Assembly: GCA_016200385.1 (NCBI GenBank)
Contig: JACQEV010000094.1
Span: 1 to 13,377 of the forward strand
From: Candidatus Methylomirabilota bacterium
GTDB taxonomy: Bacteria > Methylomirabilota > Methylomirabilia > Methylomirabilales > Methylomirabilaceae
Length of the DNA: 13,377 bases
Direction of reading: 5' to 3'
Shown here: positions 1 to 6,760 of the stretch, piece by piece
How positions within the stretch are numbered: the first letter of the stretch is position 1
Layout of the letters: each line of letters begins with the position of its first letter
Notes under the pieces: model-generated
Told to the model about the DNA's origin: nothing
What the model saw: the letters and a program-made list of their open reading frames with translations, nothing else
Database searches by the model: none
Program-made: the position numbers and the translations under genes

Positions 1-20
1 AGCGGGGGATCATGTGTATA

Positions 21-55
21 GGAATGCATTAAAGGATAATTGGGTCTTAATATCC
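21..55. promoter_or_regulatory. Candidate operator upstream of the Rrf2 gene
   Basis: Two symmetric elements lie just before the chosen rrf2 start. One is the 8-bp palindrome AATGCATT (23-30), which resembles the ATGCATT half-site known for the Rrf2 protein NsrR. The other is a GGATA...TATCC inverted repeat (34-38 and 51-55). The region is AT-rich compared with its surroundings. Rrf2 regulators often autoregulate through such sites. The second NsrR half-site is poorly matched, so the assignment is only suggestive. Confidence 0.3.
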
Positions 56-70
56 AGACTCCCAACTCCC

Positions 71-469
71 ATGCACCTCAGCCGACACGCCGGTTACGCC
101 TTACGGATCGTCCTCGATCTGGCCCTGAGGCCCTCCTCCCGGATCGGCGACATCGCCCAGAGGAGGGCGGCGCCGTCCGCGTTCCTGGCCAAGATCGCTC
201 GCAGCCTTGTCAGGGCTGGTCTTCTCCAGAGCCTTCGCGGCAGGAATGGGGGGGTGGCCTTGGCGCGCCCCGCCTCCCGGATCACGGTGCTTCAGGTGAT
301 CGAGGCCGTCGATGGACCACTGGCTCTAAATCGCTGCGTCCACGGTGGAAGCGGCTGCCCTCTGAGCGGAAGCTGCCCTGCTCACCCCTTATGGAGGAGG
401 CTTCAGAAGCTCGTGGCGGACGAACTGAAAGCTGTGACCATCGAGAGCCTGCTCAAGGAGGCGAGTTAG
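71..469 (+). CDS. Rrf2-family transcriptional regulator with probable Fe-S cluster
   Basis: 132-aa DNA-binding regulator. The N-terminus (MHLSRHAGYALRIVLDLA) is the typical Rrf2 opening, followed by a winged helix (residues about 10-70) with the family motif RGRNGGVALARP (56-67). Three cysteines, C89, C96 and C102, with H105 reproduce the C-x(5-6)-C-x5-C-x2-H arrangement used by IscR and NsrR to bind a [2Fe-2S] or [4Fe-4S] cluster, so it probably senses iron-sulfur status, NO or redox state. I chose the ATG at 71 because the family begins with M-x-L-S; a GTG at 14 would add 19 residues not typical of the family. It lies upstream of and parallel to the oxidase operon (269-nt gap), so oxidase control is an attractive inference, not shown. 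The exact subfamily is unresolved. Confidence 0.9.
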   Translation: MHLSRHAGYALRIVLDLALRPSSRIGDIAQRRAAPSAFLAKIARSLVRAGLLQSLRGRNGGVALARPASRITVLQVIEAVDGPLALNRCVHGGSGCPLSGSCPAHPLWRRLQKLVADELKAVTIESLLKEAS

Positions 470-489
470 AAACAGATGACAGGACCCTA

Positions 490-684
490 ATGGGACGCGC
501 CGTTCCCTTGCCCGCAGGGCTTCGCCTCGGGTCTGGGCAATGTCCTGACGGCGGCAACTTTGGCGGCATCGACTTGCCTTTGACCGTCAGGATCCTCGGC
601 GGGGCCGAGTTCAGGTGGAACGCGACGGAGGATTCGCGCGCCGACTTTGGGACGTTTGGCGGCAAGGTCGGGTTCCTCTTCTGA
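490..684 (+). pseudogene. Possible C-terminal remnant of an outer-membrane beta-barrel protein
   Basis: A 64-aa open frame between the regulator and the oxidase operon. Its last 35 or so residues alternate hydrophobic and polar positions (LPLTVRILGGAEFRWN) and end FGTFGGKVGFLF with a terminal Phe, as the last strands of outer-membrane barrels do. An AGGA precedes the ATG, so a short product could be made. There is no signal peptide and the length is far below any barrel family, so a decayed or truncated gene is the better reading. A 6-bp inverted repeat (672-677 and 685-690) overlaps its stop and could act on coxB transcription. It may also be a chance frame. Confidence 0.3.
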
Positions 685-738
685 AGGAACAGTCGAACGG
701 GAGGCACGACATGAGTAGGAAAGGAGGGAGAGATACCG

Positions 739-1410
739 ATGTTTAGGTGGCTTCCTGAGATGGTTTCGACCTATGGGGGAGATATCGACGCCATGATGTA
801 CCTGATCTATTACATCGTCGGGGCCTGGTTTCTCCTCACCTGCGGAGCTATGCTTCTGTTTCTGATCCTGTATCGTCGCCGGGAAGGGCGGCGGGCGACC
901 TACATCGAGGGAAACAGCTTGAGGGAGGCTGCCTGGATCCTCGTTCCATGTCTCATCGTCCTTGTCCTCGACCTGTGGATCGATCTTCGCGGCGGAGAAG
1001 TGTGGGCCAAGGTCAAGCGCCATGCTCCGCCAAGTGACCACCGAGTCCAGGTGACGGGGAAGCAGTTCAATTGGGAAATACTGTATCCTGGGCCCGACGG
1101 GCAGTTCGGGACGGGGGACGATCTGCAGTTGGACAACGAGCTTCATGTTCCCGTCAACAAGGTGGTTTGGGTCGTCCTCAAGTCAAAGGATGTCATCCAT
1201 AGCTTCTTTCTACCCCATCTCCGCCTCAAGCAAGACGCCGTGCCGGGACGGGCGATCGAGGCCTGGTTCAAGGCGACCAAACCCGGACGGTACGAGATCC
1301 CCTGCGCTGAGCTGTGTGGGTTTGGACACTCCGGGATGAACGGTTTCCTCATTGTGCATCCCGCCGATGAGTATGAGAGGTGGGTAAAGGAGCACTGGCC
1401 ATCTTCCTAA
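739..1410 (+). CDS. coxB: Cytochrome c oxidase subunit II (CuA)
   Basis: 223-aa electron-entry subunit of an A-type heme-copper oxidase, accepting electrons from cytochrome c through the binuclear CuA centre on the outer face of the membrane. Two transmembrane helices (about 22-45 and 64-82) are followed by a cupredoxin domain (about 100-210). All CuA ligands are visible: H154, then C189, E191, C193, H197 and M200 in CAELCGFGHSGM. E191 also corresponds to the Mg ligand. E63, in the L-x-E-x-x-W segment before helix 2, matches the Glu that opens the K pathway in other oxidases. There is no fused cytochrome c domain at the C-terminus, so it is aa3-like and not caa3-like. A strong Shine-Dalgarno (AAGGAGGG) precedes the ATG. 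It is the first gene of the operon; coxA follows 12 nt later. Confidence 0.97.
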   Translation: MFRWLPEMVSTYGGDIDAMMYLIYYIVGAWFLLTCGAMLLFLILYRRREGRRATYIEGNSLREAAWILVPCLIVLVLDLWIDLRGGEVWAKVKRHAPPSDHRVQVTGKQFNWEILYPGPDGQFGTGDDLQLDNELHVPVNKVVWVVLKSKDVIHSFFLPHLRLKQDAVPGRAIEAWFKATKPGRYEIPCAELCGFGHSGMNGFLIVHPADEYERWVKEHWPSS

Positions 1411-1422
1411 AGGAGGCGATCA

Positions 1423-3114
1423 ATGAGCGCGAGGGTTGAGGTCGAAGAGCGGGTGAGCTTCTTCAGGACGTACGTCTTCTCCATCGATCACAAGATGATC
1501 GCCAAGCAATACCTCGCCATAGGCCTATTCTGGGCCGTCGTGGGAGGGCTGCTGGCGTATCTGCTGCGCTGGCAGCTCGCGTATCCTGACACAGAGGCCC
1601 CAGGATGGGGATTCATTGGGCCGGAATTCTACAACATGCTCGTCACCATGCACGGGACGATCATGGTCTTCTTCGTGGCCATGCCGATCCTCCTTGGGGC
1701 GTTCGGTAACTTCCTGATCCCTCTCATGGTCGGAGCCCGGGACATGGCTTTCCCCCGGCTCAATATGCTCTCCGTCTGGACCCTTGCCCTGTCGTCGCTC
1801 GTCCTTTTGATCTCGTTCTTCGTCCCCGGCGGGGCCGCGTCCGCCGGCTGGACCGGATACCCGCCCCTTTCCGCCAAGCCCATCTACACCGGAGTCAACT
1901 GGGGGCTGAACCTGTGGATCCTGGCGCTCGCTCTGGAGTTCGCCTCGTTCTTGATGAGCGGGATCAATTTCCTGACCACACCCATCAACCTGCGGGCCCC
2001 TGGGATGTCGATGTTCCGCCTGCCCCTCCTTGTTTGGATGCAAATGACTGCGGCCATCCTGTTTATGCTTTCTGTAGGGCCGCTCATTGCAGGGGCGATC
2101 ATGCTTCTACTAGACCGGGTGGCGGGAGCCAGCTTCTACCTCCCGCAAGGGGGTGGCGATCCGCTCCTGTGGCAGCACCTCTTTTGGTTCTTCGGCCATC
2201 CGGAAGTCTACGTCATTTTCCTGCCCGGCCTCGGGATCGTTCTGGAGATCTTCCCCGTCTTTAGCCGGAAGCCGATCTTCGGATACCGCCCGATCATCTA
2301 CTCCACGATCGCGGCAGGGATCTTGAGCTTCACCGTCTGGGCTCACCATCAGTTTATCAGCGGCATGGACCCTCGGCTCGCCATGCCCTTCAGCGTCACC
2401 ACGATCCTCATCTCAGTGCCCTTCGCCCTCATGGTCTTCGCCATGATCGCCACCCTCTGGGGCGGATCGATCAGTTTCCCAACCCCCATGCTCTTTGCCT
2501 TAGGTACGCTGGCCGTATTCCTGATCGGGGGCTTAACAGGCATCTTCAACGGCTCGGCTCCGGTGGACATCTACATCCACAGCACCTACTTTGTGGTTGC
2601 CCACTTTCACTACACCCTCTTCAGCGCCCTCTTCTTTGCGGGGTTTGCCGGCCTCTACTTCTGGTTCCCGAAGATGTTCGGCCGCATGATGAACGAGGCG
2701 CTAGGGAAGCTCCACTTCTGGCTGACCTTCCTGCTCTTTAACGCGGTCTTCATCCCGATGTTCTTGCTGGGCGCCGGGGGGATGATGCGGCGTATCGCCA
2801 ATCCGATGCAGTATGAGTTCCTGCGGCCACTCCAGCCACTCAACACATTTGCCACCATCGCGACGATCCTCCTCCTCCTTGCGCAGCTCCCCTTCGTGGT
2901 CAACTTCTTCTGGAGCCTGTTCGCCGGGAAAGTGGCGGAGCGGAACCCCTGGCAGGCCAACACGCTGGAGTGGAGCGCGCCCTCGCCCCCGCCCCACGGC
3001 AACTTCGACACCGTCCCGGTCGTCTATCGGGGGCCTTATGAGTACAGCCACCCTTCGGTCTCAGAAGAATGGCTCCCGCAGGACCGTCCGACTATGCCGA
3101 CGGCGACAGCATAG
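1423..3114 (+). CDS. coxA: Cytochrome c oxidase subunit I, A1-type but lacking K-pathway residues
   Basis: 563-aa catalytic subunit, usual family length, with about 12 transmembrane helices; it reduces O2 to water at the heme a3-CuB site. Metal ligands are complete: H77 and H396 (low-spin heme), H259, H308 and H309 (CuB) and H394 (heme a3). The cross-linking Tyr is Y263 in GHPEVY, with E261 marking the A1 subtype. D-pathway residues are kept: D107, N96, N114, N182 and E261. The K pathway is not. By eye alignment to the Rhodobacter/Paracoccus enzymes, K362 is M337, T359 is F334 and S299 is L274. The Mg ligand Asp (412) is S387. R456-R457, at the heme propionates, are present. AAAGGAGG precedes the ATG. 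It is an O2 reductase by ligand set; reduced pumping or an altered reaction cycle is inference. Confidence 0.97.
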   Translation: MSARVEVEERVSFFRTYVFSIDHKMIAKQYLAIGLFWAVVGGLLAYLLRWQLAYPDTEAPGWGFIGPEFYNMLVTMHGTIMVFFVAMPILLGAFGNFLIPLMVGARDMAFPRLNMLSVWTLALSSLVLLISFFVPGGAASAGWTGYPPLSAKPIYTGVNWGLNLWILALALEFASFLMSGINFLTTPINLRAPGMSMFRLPLLVWMQMTAAILFMLSVGPLIAGAIMLLLDRVAGASFYLPQGGGDPLLWQHLFWFFGHPEVYVIFLPGLGIVLEIFPVFSRKPIFGYRPIIYSTIAAGILSFTVWAHHQFISGMDPRLAMPFSVTTILISVPFALMVFAMIATLWGGSISFPTPMLFALGTLAVFLIGGLTGIFNGSAPVDIYIHSTYFVVAHFHYTLFSALFFAGFAGLYFWFPKMFGRMMNEALGKLHFWLTFLLFNAVFIPMFLLGAGGMMRRIANPMQYEFLRPLQPLNTFATIATILLLLAQLPFVVNFFWSLFAGKVAERNPWQANTLEWSAPSPPPHGNFDTVPVVYRGPYEYSHPSVSEEWLPQDRPTMPTATA

Positions 3115-3139
3115 CCGTCTACAAACAGGAGGCACAAAC

Positions 3140-3750
<611 letters not shown>

Positions 3751-3751
<1 letters not shown>

Positions 3752-4026
3752 TGGCTCGCGAACTGGTGCATCCCAACTACGTGGCCGTGTGGGTGTGGCT
3801 GGTGGCGCTCCTGATCGCGTCCGTGGGGGTAACAACCCTCCCCATTTCGACAGGGATTGTCCTACTTCTGATCTTCGCCATGGCTGTCGTGAAGGCCATC
3901 TTGGTGGCCCTCAACTACATGCATCTCAAATCTGAGCAGCTTCTCATCTGCGCGATGGCGATCGTCCCGCTTGTGATCTTCTTCATCCTGTGGATTGTGC
4001 TGTACCCCGATATCGCCCTCCATTAG
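3751..4026 (+). CDS. coxD: Cytochrome c oxidase subunit IV, prokaryotic type
   Basis: 91-aa, three-helix membrane protein of the prokaryotic subunit IV family, a small accessory subunit of A-type oxidases. Helices lie at about 11-30, 35-56 and 64-86. The conserved family signature ALNYMHLK (residues 53-60) is at the end of helix 2. The start is the ATG at 3751, overlapping the coxC stop (TGATG), with its ribosome site AAAGGAGG inside the end of coxC; an upstream ATG at 3730 would only re-read coxC sequence. A paralogue (10496-10816) in the second oxidase locus shares the MHLK motif. Confidence 0.93.
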
Positions 4027-4090
4027 CGGGATTGCCGTGTCGAACCGAGGTCCTCGCACTGAAGAATTGGCTTCAAGTGGTGTCTGCGTG

Positions 4091-4987
4091 ATGCCCAGGA
4101 CGGAGACCGCGCACGCCGAACAGAGACCCACGCGCCGACGCGCTGTGGATTTTCTCGCCCTCACCAGGCCCAGGGTCGTCCTGATGGTCTTGGTCACGAC
4201 CTTGGTCGGGTTTTTCCTAGCCTCTCAGAGAGCGGTGGATGCTGTCCTTCTTTTGAAGACGCTCCTCGGCACGGGGCTGGCAGCGGGCGGAACGGCAGCT
4301 CTGAACCAGTACCTTGAGCGCGATGTAGATAGAAGGATGGCGCGCACGCGTCTGAGGCCTCTGCCCGATGGGCGGCTCAAGCCATCCGAGGCGCTCATCT
4401 TCGGGATGGCGATAACCGCTTTGGGCCTTCTGGACCTTCTCCTGGCCGTGAGCTCGCTGAGTGCCCTTGTAACGGCGATCAGCGTGGTGAGCTATCTCTT
4501 CCACTACACGCCGCTCAAGCGAAAGTCTCCCTTGAGCACCCTCGTCGGAGCGATCCCGGGAGCCTTGCCGCCGGTGGCCGGCTGGGCAGCGGCACGAGGC
4601 GAACTGAGCCTTGAGGCCTGGGTCCTCTTTGCGATCCTGTTTCTCTGGCAGATCCCCCACGCGCTGGCGATCACCTGGCTCTATCGTGAGGACTACGCCG
4701 GGGCTGGGTTTCGGCTCCTTCCGGTCATCGACCCGAGTGGGAGGAGGACGGCACTTTCGATCATCAGCCACTGCTCGGCACTCCTCTTCGTGGGCCTTCT
4801 GCCGACCGCGATAGGGCTGGCGGGCTCAGTCTATTTCTTTGGAGCCTTCGTGTTGGGGGTTGTGTTCCTTGGATGCGGAATCGGTCTGGCGAGCTCCCAC
4901 TCGGCCAAAGCCGCCCGGCGCCTACTTCACGCTTCCCTCCTGTATCTCCCGATGCTGCTCCTGCTGATGGCTCTCGACAAGGCTTAG
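4091..4987 (+). CDS. ctaB: Protoheme IX farnesyltransferase (heme O synthase)
   Basis: 298-aa polytopic UbiA-family prenyltransferase that adds farnesyl to heme b to give heme O, the precursor of the heme a used by the oxidase. The first Asp-rich motif LNQYLERDVDRRMARTRLRP, the cytoplasmic loop YTPLKRKSPL, GAIPGALPPVAGWAAARG and the second motif REDYAGAGFRLLP are all present, with about nine hydrophobic segments. The ATG at 4091 gives the usual family length; a GTG at 4037 in the same frame is an alternative. Neither has a strong ribosome site. It ends the first oxidase operon, 64 nt after coxD. A second, diverged copy (roughly two-thirds identical over the shared part) lies at the right end of the window. 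No ctaA (heme A synthase) is seen here. Confidence 0.95.
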   Translation: MPRTETAHAEQRPTRRRAVDFLALTRPRVVLMVLVTTLVGFFLASQRAVDAVLLLKTLLGTGLAAGGTAALNQYLERDVDRRMARTRLRPLPDGRLKPSEALIFGMAITALGLLDLLLAVSSLSALVTAISVVSYLFHYTPLKRKSPLSTLVGAIPGALPPVAGWAAARGELSLEAWVLFAILFLWQIPHALAITWLYREDYAGAGFRLLPVIDPSGRRTALSIISHCSALLFVGLLPTAIGLAGSVYFFGAFVLGVVFLGCGIGLASSHSAKAARRLLHASLLYLPMLLLLMALDKA

Positions 4988-5123
4988 GAATGCTCGCCAT
5001 TCGCCAAGAGTTCCTTAGGCGGCCATGTGGCGACTGGTCCCGGCTACTCTACCGCCAGCGGGCTTCGGTATGCCTGCCGGGAATAAGGAGCGTGGGGGTT
5101 GTAGCAGCGAGTCTACTCCTCTA

Positions 5124-5150
5124 AGGCCGCCTGTAGGTTGGCCTAGCTCT
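5124..5150 (+). terminator. Weak terminator-like hairpin after ctaB
   Basis: AGGCC (5124-5128) pairs with GGCCT (5140-5144) around an 11-nt loop and is followed by a pyrimidine-rich tract (CTCTCCCTCCTTT). The stem is short and the tract is not a clean T-run, so it is only a candidate for ending the oxidase transcript. Confidence 0.2.
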
Positions 5151-5226
5151 CCCTCCTTTCATCGCTGCTCCCCTCGTTCCCCCCCATCCTAACCCTGACT
5201 CTGACAGATATCCACTTCTCACGGGA

Positions 5227-5264
5227 GGCAGTCTATCGGTTGCTCTCGGACCTGGTAGACTGCC
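5227..5264. repeat. Perfect 9-bp inverted repeat (hairpin)
   Basis: GGCAGTCTA (5227-5235) is matched exactly by TAGACTGCC (5256-5264), with a 20-nt spacer. It lies about 80 nt upstream of the tetR promoter and is not near a stop codon, so it is not an obvious terminator. It could be an operator with widely spaced half-sites, a structured RNA or a fossil element. It overlaps the start-less open frame noted for this gap. Confidence 0.45.
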
Positions 5265-5346
5265 GTAGAGTCTTTACAAGCGACAGCGTCCTCTCCTGTG
5301 TGGATGCAGGGCTGACCGATGTTGAACGACTTTTCGACTTTTCGGC

Positions 5347-5375
5347 TTGACAGGACGCCGCATAAGCTGGATAAT
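5347..5375 (+). promoter_or_regulatory. Near-consensus housekeeping promoter of tetR
   Basis: TTGACA (5347-5352) is a perfect -35 box, followed at exactly 17 nt by GATAAT (5370-5375), five of six matches to the -10 consensus. This is the best sigma-70-type promoter in the window. Transcription would start at about 5382, inside the palindromic operator, leaving a leader of only about 16 nt before the tetR ATG. Confidence 0.75.
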
Positions 5376-5376
5376 G

Positions 5377-5390
5377 ATACCAATTGGTAT
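5377..5390. promoter_or_regulatory. TetR operator 1, autoregulatory
   Basis: Perfect 14-bp palindrome ATACCAATTGGTAT directly after the -10 box and over the likely transcription start of the TetR gene, the classic place for an autorepressor to block RNA polymerase. A related palindrome with the same ACCAA/TTGGT half-sites follows the gene at 6034-6047. Confidence 0.7.
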
Positions 5391-5397
5391 GTAAAAG

Positions 5398-6009
5398 ATG
5401 CGAATTGCCCAGGAACACTCCCCAACGAAGGAGAAATTGCTTGAGGCGGCCCAGCGACTCATGCTCGCTAAAGGGTTTGCTGCCACCTCCTTGGAGGACA
5501 TCTGCGGGGAAGCCCGGCTCACCAAAGGCAGCTTCTTTCATTATTTTAAGAGCAAAGAGCAGCTTGGCAAAGAGGTCTTGGAGCGCTTCTGTCGCATGAT
5601 GCGAGAGCGGCTCAAGCAGGCCCCGTTTCAGGCCAAACGCGATCCCATTGACCGCCTTGATGGGATACTGGAGTTCATGATCCAAATGTCGAAGGAGCCG
5701 ATCGCCAAACAGGGGTGCCTCTTGGGCTCGTTCTCGCAAGAGTTGACACAGACTCACCCGGAGATTCGGCAATGCTGCGCGGGGCAATTCCAGCAATGGA
5801 CCGAGGAATTTAAGCGTGAACTCGATGCGGTCAAATCCCACTATGCCCCCAAGACGGCCATCGACACCGAGAGCTTGGCGCAGCATTATATCGCCATCGT
5901 AGAGGGCTCTCTGATCCTTGCCAAGGCCCAGCAGAAGACCTCCGTGATGGCTGAGAACCTCCGGCATTTTAAGCGGTACTTGCACAGTCTGTTCCGTCAG
6001 CAATCCTGA
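5398..6009 (+). CDS. TetR/AcrR-family regulator, NemR-like
   Basis: 203-aa repressor. The N-terminal helix-turn-helix domain (about 10-57) has the family run SLEDICGEARLTKGSFFHYF (31-50) and then KSKEQL. The C-terminal ligand domain contains KQGCLLGSFSQEL; C107 in GCL aligns by eye with the redox-sensing C106 of E. coli NemR, and C126-C127 follow. Electrophile or reactive-chlorine sensing is therefore a reasonable guess, but the ligand is unknown. The ATG at 5398 is 7 nt after operator 1, and the leader has no clear Shine-Dalgarno, so translation may be leader-poor. Matching palindromes before and after the gene suggest it controls itself and the downstream Cys-rich gene. A T-rich run follows the stop at 6013-6021, without a hairpin. 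Confidence 0.92.
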   Translation: MRIAQEHSPTKEKLLEAAQRLMLAKGFAATSLEDICGEARLTKGSFFHYFKSKEQLGKEVLERFCRMMRERLKQAPFQAKRDPIDRLDGILEFMIQMSKEPIAKQGCLLGSFSQELTQTHPEIRQCCAGQFQQWTEEFKRELDAVKSHYAPKTAIDTESLAQHYIAIVEGSLILAKAQQKTSVMAENLRHFKRYLHSLFRQQS

Positions 6010-6033
6010 CGTATTTTTTTTCTCATATGAAGG

Positions 6034-6047
6034 ACCAACCGGTTGGT
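6034..6047. promoter_or_regulatory. TetR operator 2, upstream of the Cys-rich gene
   Basis: Perfect 14-bp palindrome ACCAACCGGTTGGT 25 nt after the tetR stop. It shares the ACCAA/TTGGT half-sites and the flank TTGGTAT with operator 1, but the half-sites are 4 bp further apart. A TTGACG (6055-6060) follows at once and could be a -35 box, though no good -10 is seen 17 nt on. It is likely the site through which the TetR protein controls the gene at 6190. Confidence 0.6.
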
Positions 6048-6189
6048 ATTTACCTTGACGCAATCTGAGTGAAGGGAGGTGATGCGTTGTGGGGGAGGTC
6101 ATTGCAGCGTAAGATTCTGTGTGGTGTCATGGTAGAGTAGTTGATCACGAGAGGAACAACACCGAGGAGAGGAAAGGAGTCAAACGACC

Positions 6190-6552
6190 ATGGGATCTGC
6201 TTGTTCAACAGAGCAAGGTGTACGTGAGTCCCAGAGTGGATCGTGCTCAACCTCAGGCACGGGCCAACCTGGAGAGGTCCGGTGTCCGGGTTGCGGGCAA
6301 ACCTCCTGCCCGGATCCTTACCAATGCGGAATGGCCATGTGGGCCGGCTCGTTCTTCCAGGCCATGAAGGCGGTCCAGGTGGACATCCTCAAGGCGAAGA
6401 TCCAGAAGGCCTGGGGCCCGATGATGGACAAGGCCGCTGACGGCATTGTGCAGTCGATGGGAACCTGCTGGCAATCCATCGTCGCGCAGGCCAAAGCCAA
6501 GGAAGACTTCAAGGAGCTCTTGAGAAGTCTCTGGACGCAGGGCCACAAGTAG
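6190..6552 (+). CDS. Small Cys-rich hypothetical protein
   Basis: 120-aa protein of unrecognised family. The N-terminal half is Ser/Gly/Cys-rich with C5, C19, C32, C35, C40 and C46; RCPGCG (31-36) is a CxxC knuckle suited to zinc, Fe-S or thiol chemistry. The C-terminal half (about 50-118) is amphipathic and helical (FFQAMKAVQVDILKAKIQKA) with C93. There is no signal peptide or membrane helix. The start is set by AGGAAAGGAG 10 nt before the ATG. It lies 180 nt after tetR, behind operator 2, and ends 8 nt before a very strong hairpin, so it appears to be a single-gene transcript under TetR control. Given the NemR-like Cys in that regulator, a metal- or thiol-stress role is possible; this is inference. 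Confidence 0.7.
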   Translation: MGSACSTEQGVRESQSGSCSTSGTGQPGEVRCPGCGQTSCPDPYQCGMAMWAGSFFQAMKAVQVDILKAKIQKAWGPMMDKAADGIVQSMGTCWQSIVAQAKAKEDFKELLRSLWTQGHK

Positions 6553-6560
6553 TTCGCCAT

Positions 6561-6618
6561 CCACGAGCACGGAGGCCCGAGGGAGACCCGTGCGTCACGG
6601 GTCTCCCTCGGCTCGTGG
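6561..6618. terminator. Very strong hairpin after the Cys-rich gene
   Basis: CCGAGGGAGACCCGTG (6577-6592) and its exact complement (6596-6611) form a perfect 16-bp stem with a 3-nt loop. An outer 7-bp stem, CCACGAG (6561-6567) with CTCGTGG (6612-6618), adds to it with a 9-nt bulge on the left side only. It begins 8 nt after the stop codon. No T-run follows, so it is either a non-canonical terminator or a 3-prime mRNA-stabilising structure. Confidence 0.65.
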
Positions 6619-6760
6619 GGCTGACCGAGACGATCCATTGCCGCGAAAATCATGGTCACATCTCTACCGGTCTGACTCGGTATCCAAGCGCTGTTCCACA
6701 CCATACAGTTTGTGTTGGCGGTCGTGGTTATCGGACTGGCGTACAGAGGAATTGGTAGGG

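Larger units (their letters stand above)
4988..5346. other. Intergenic stretch after the first oxidase operon
   Basis: No convincing gene. It contains a weak terminator-like hairpin (5124-5144), a perfect 9-bp inverted repeat (5227-5264), and a plus-strand open frame from about 5145 to 5349 without an ATG or GTG near its beginning. The frame's last 50 or so codons read like protein (ending DVERLFDFSA). This may be debris of a lost gene. An 8-bp inverted repeat, AGGCGGCC (5015-5022) with GGCCGCCT (5125-5132), also spans part of the stretch. Confidence 0.4.

Noticed and set aside
711..746. 11-codon minigene (MSRKGGRDTDV) overlapping the coxB start, with GGGAGG upstream
   Set aside because: Too short to support; its purine-rich middle is simply the coxB ribosome binding site.
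1525..2043. Long minus-strand frames within coxA
   Set aside because: Highly charged, His/Asp/Glu/Arg-rich translations typical of the antisense of a membrane protein gene.
5233..6102. Long minus-strand frame (289 codons) across the tetR gene
   Set aside because: Shadow of tetR; the plus-strand frame has clear TetR homology, promoter and operator.
6082..6135. 17-codon Cys-containing frame (MRCGGGHCSVRFCVVSW) before the Cys-rich gene, a possible leader peptide
   Set aside because: Ribosome site is too close to the ATG and there is no attenuator-like structure; could be chance in a G-rich stretch.
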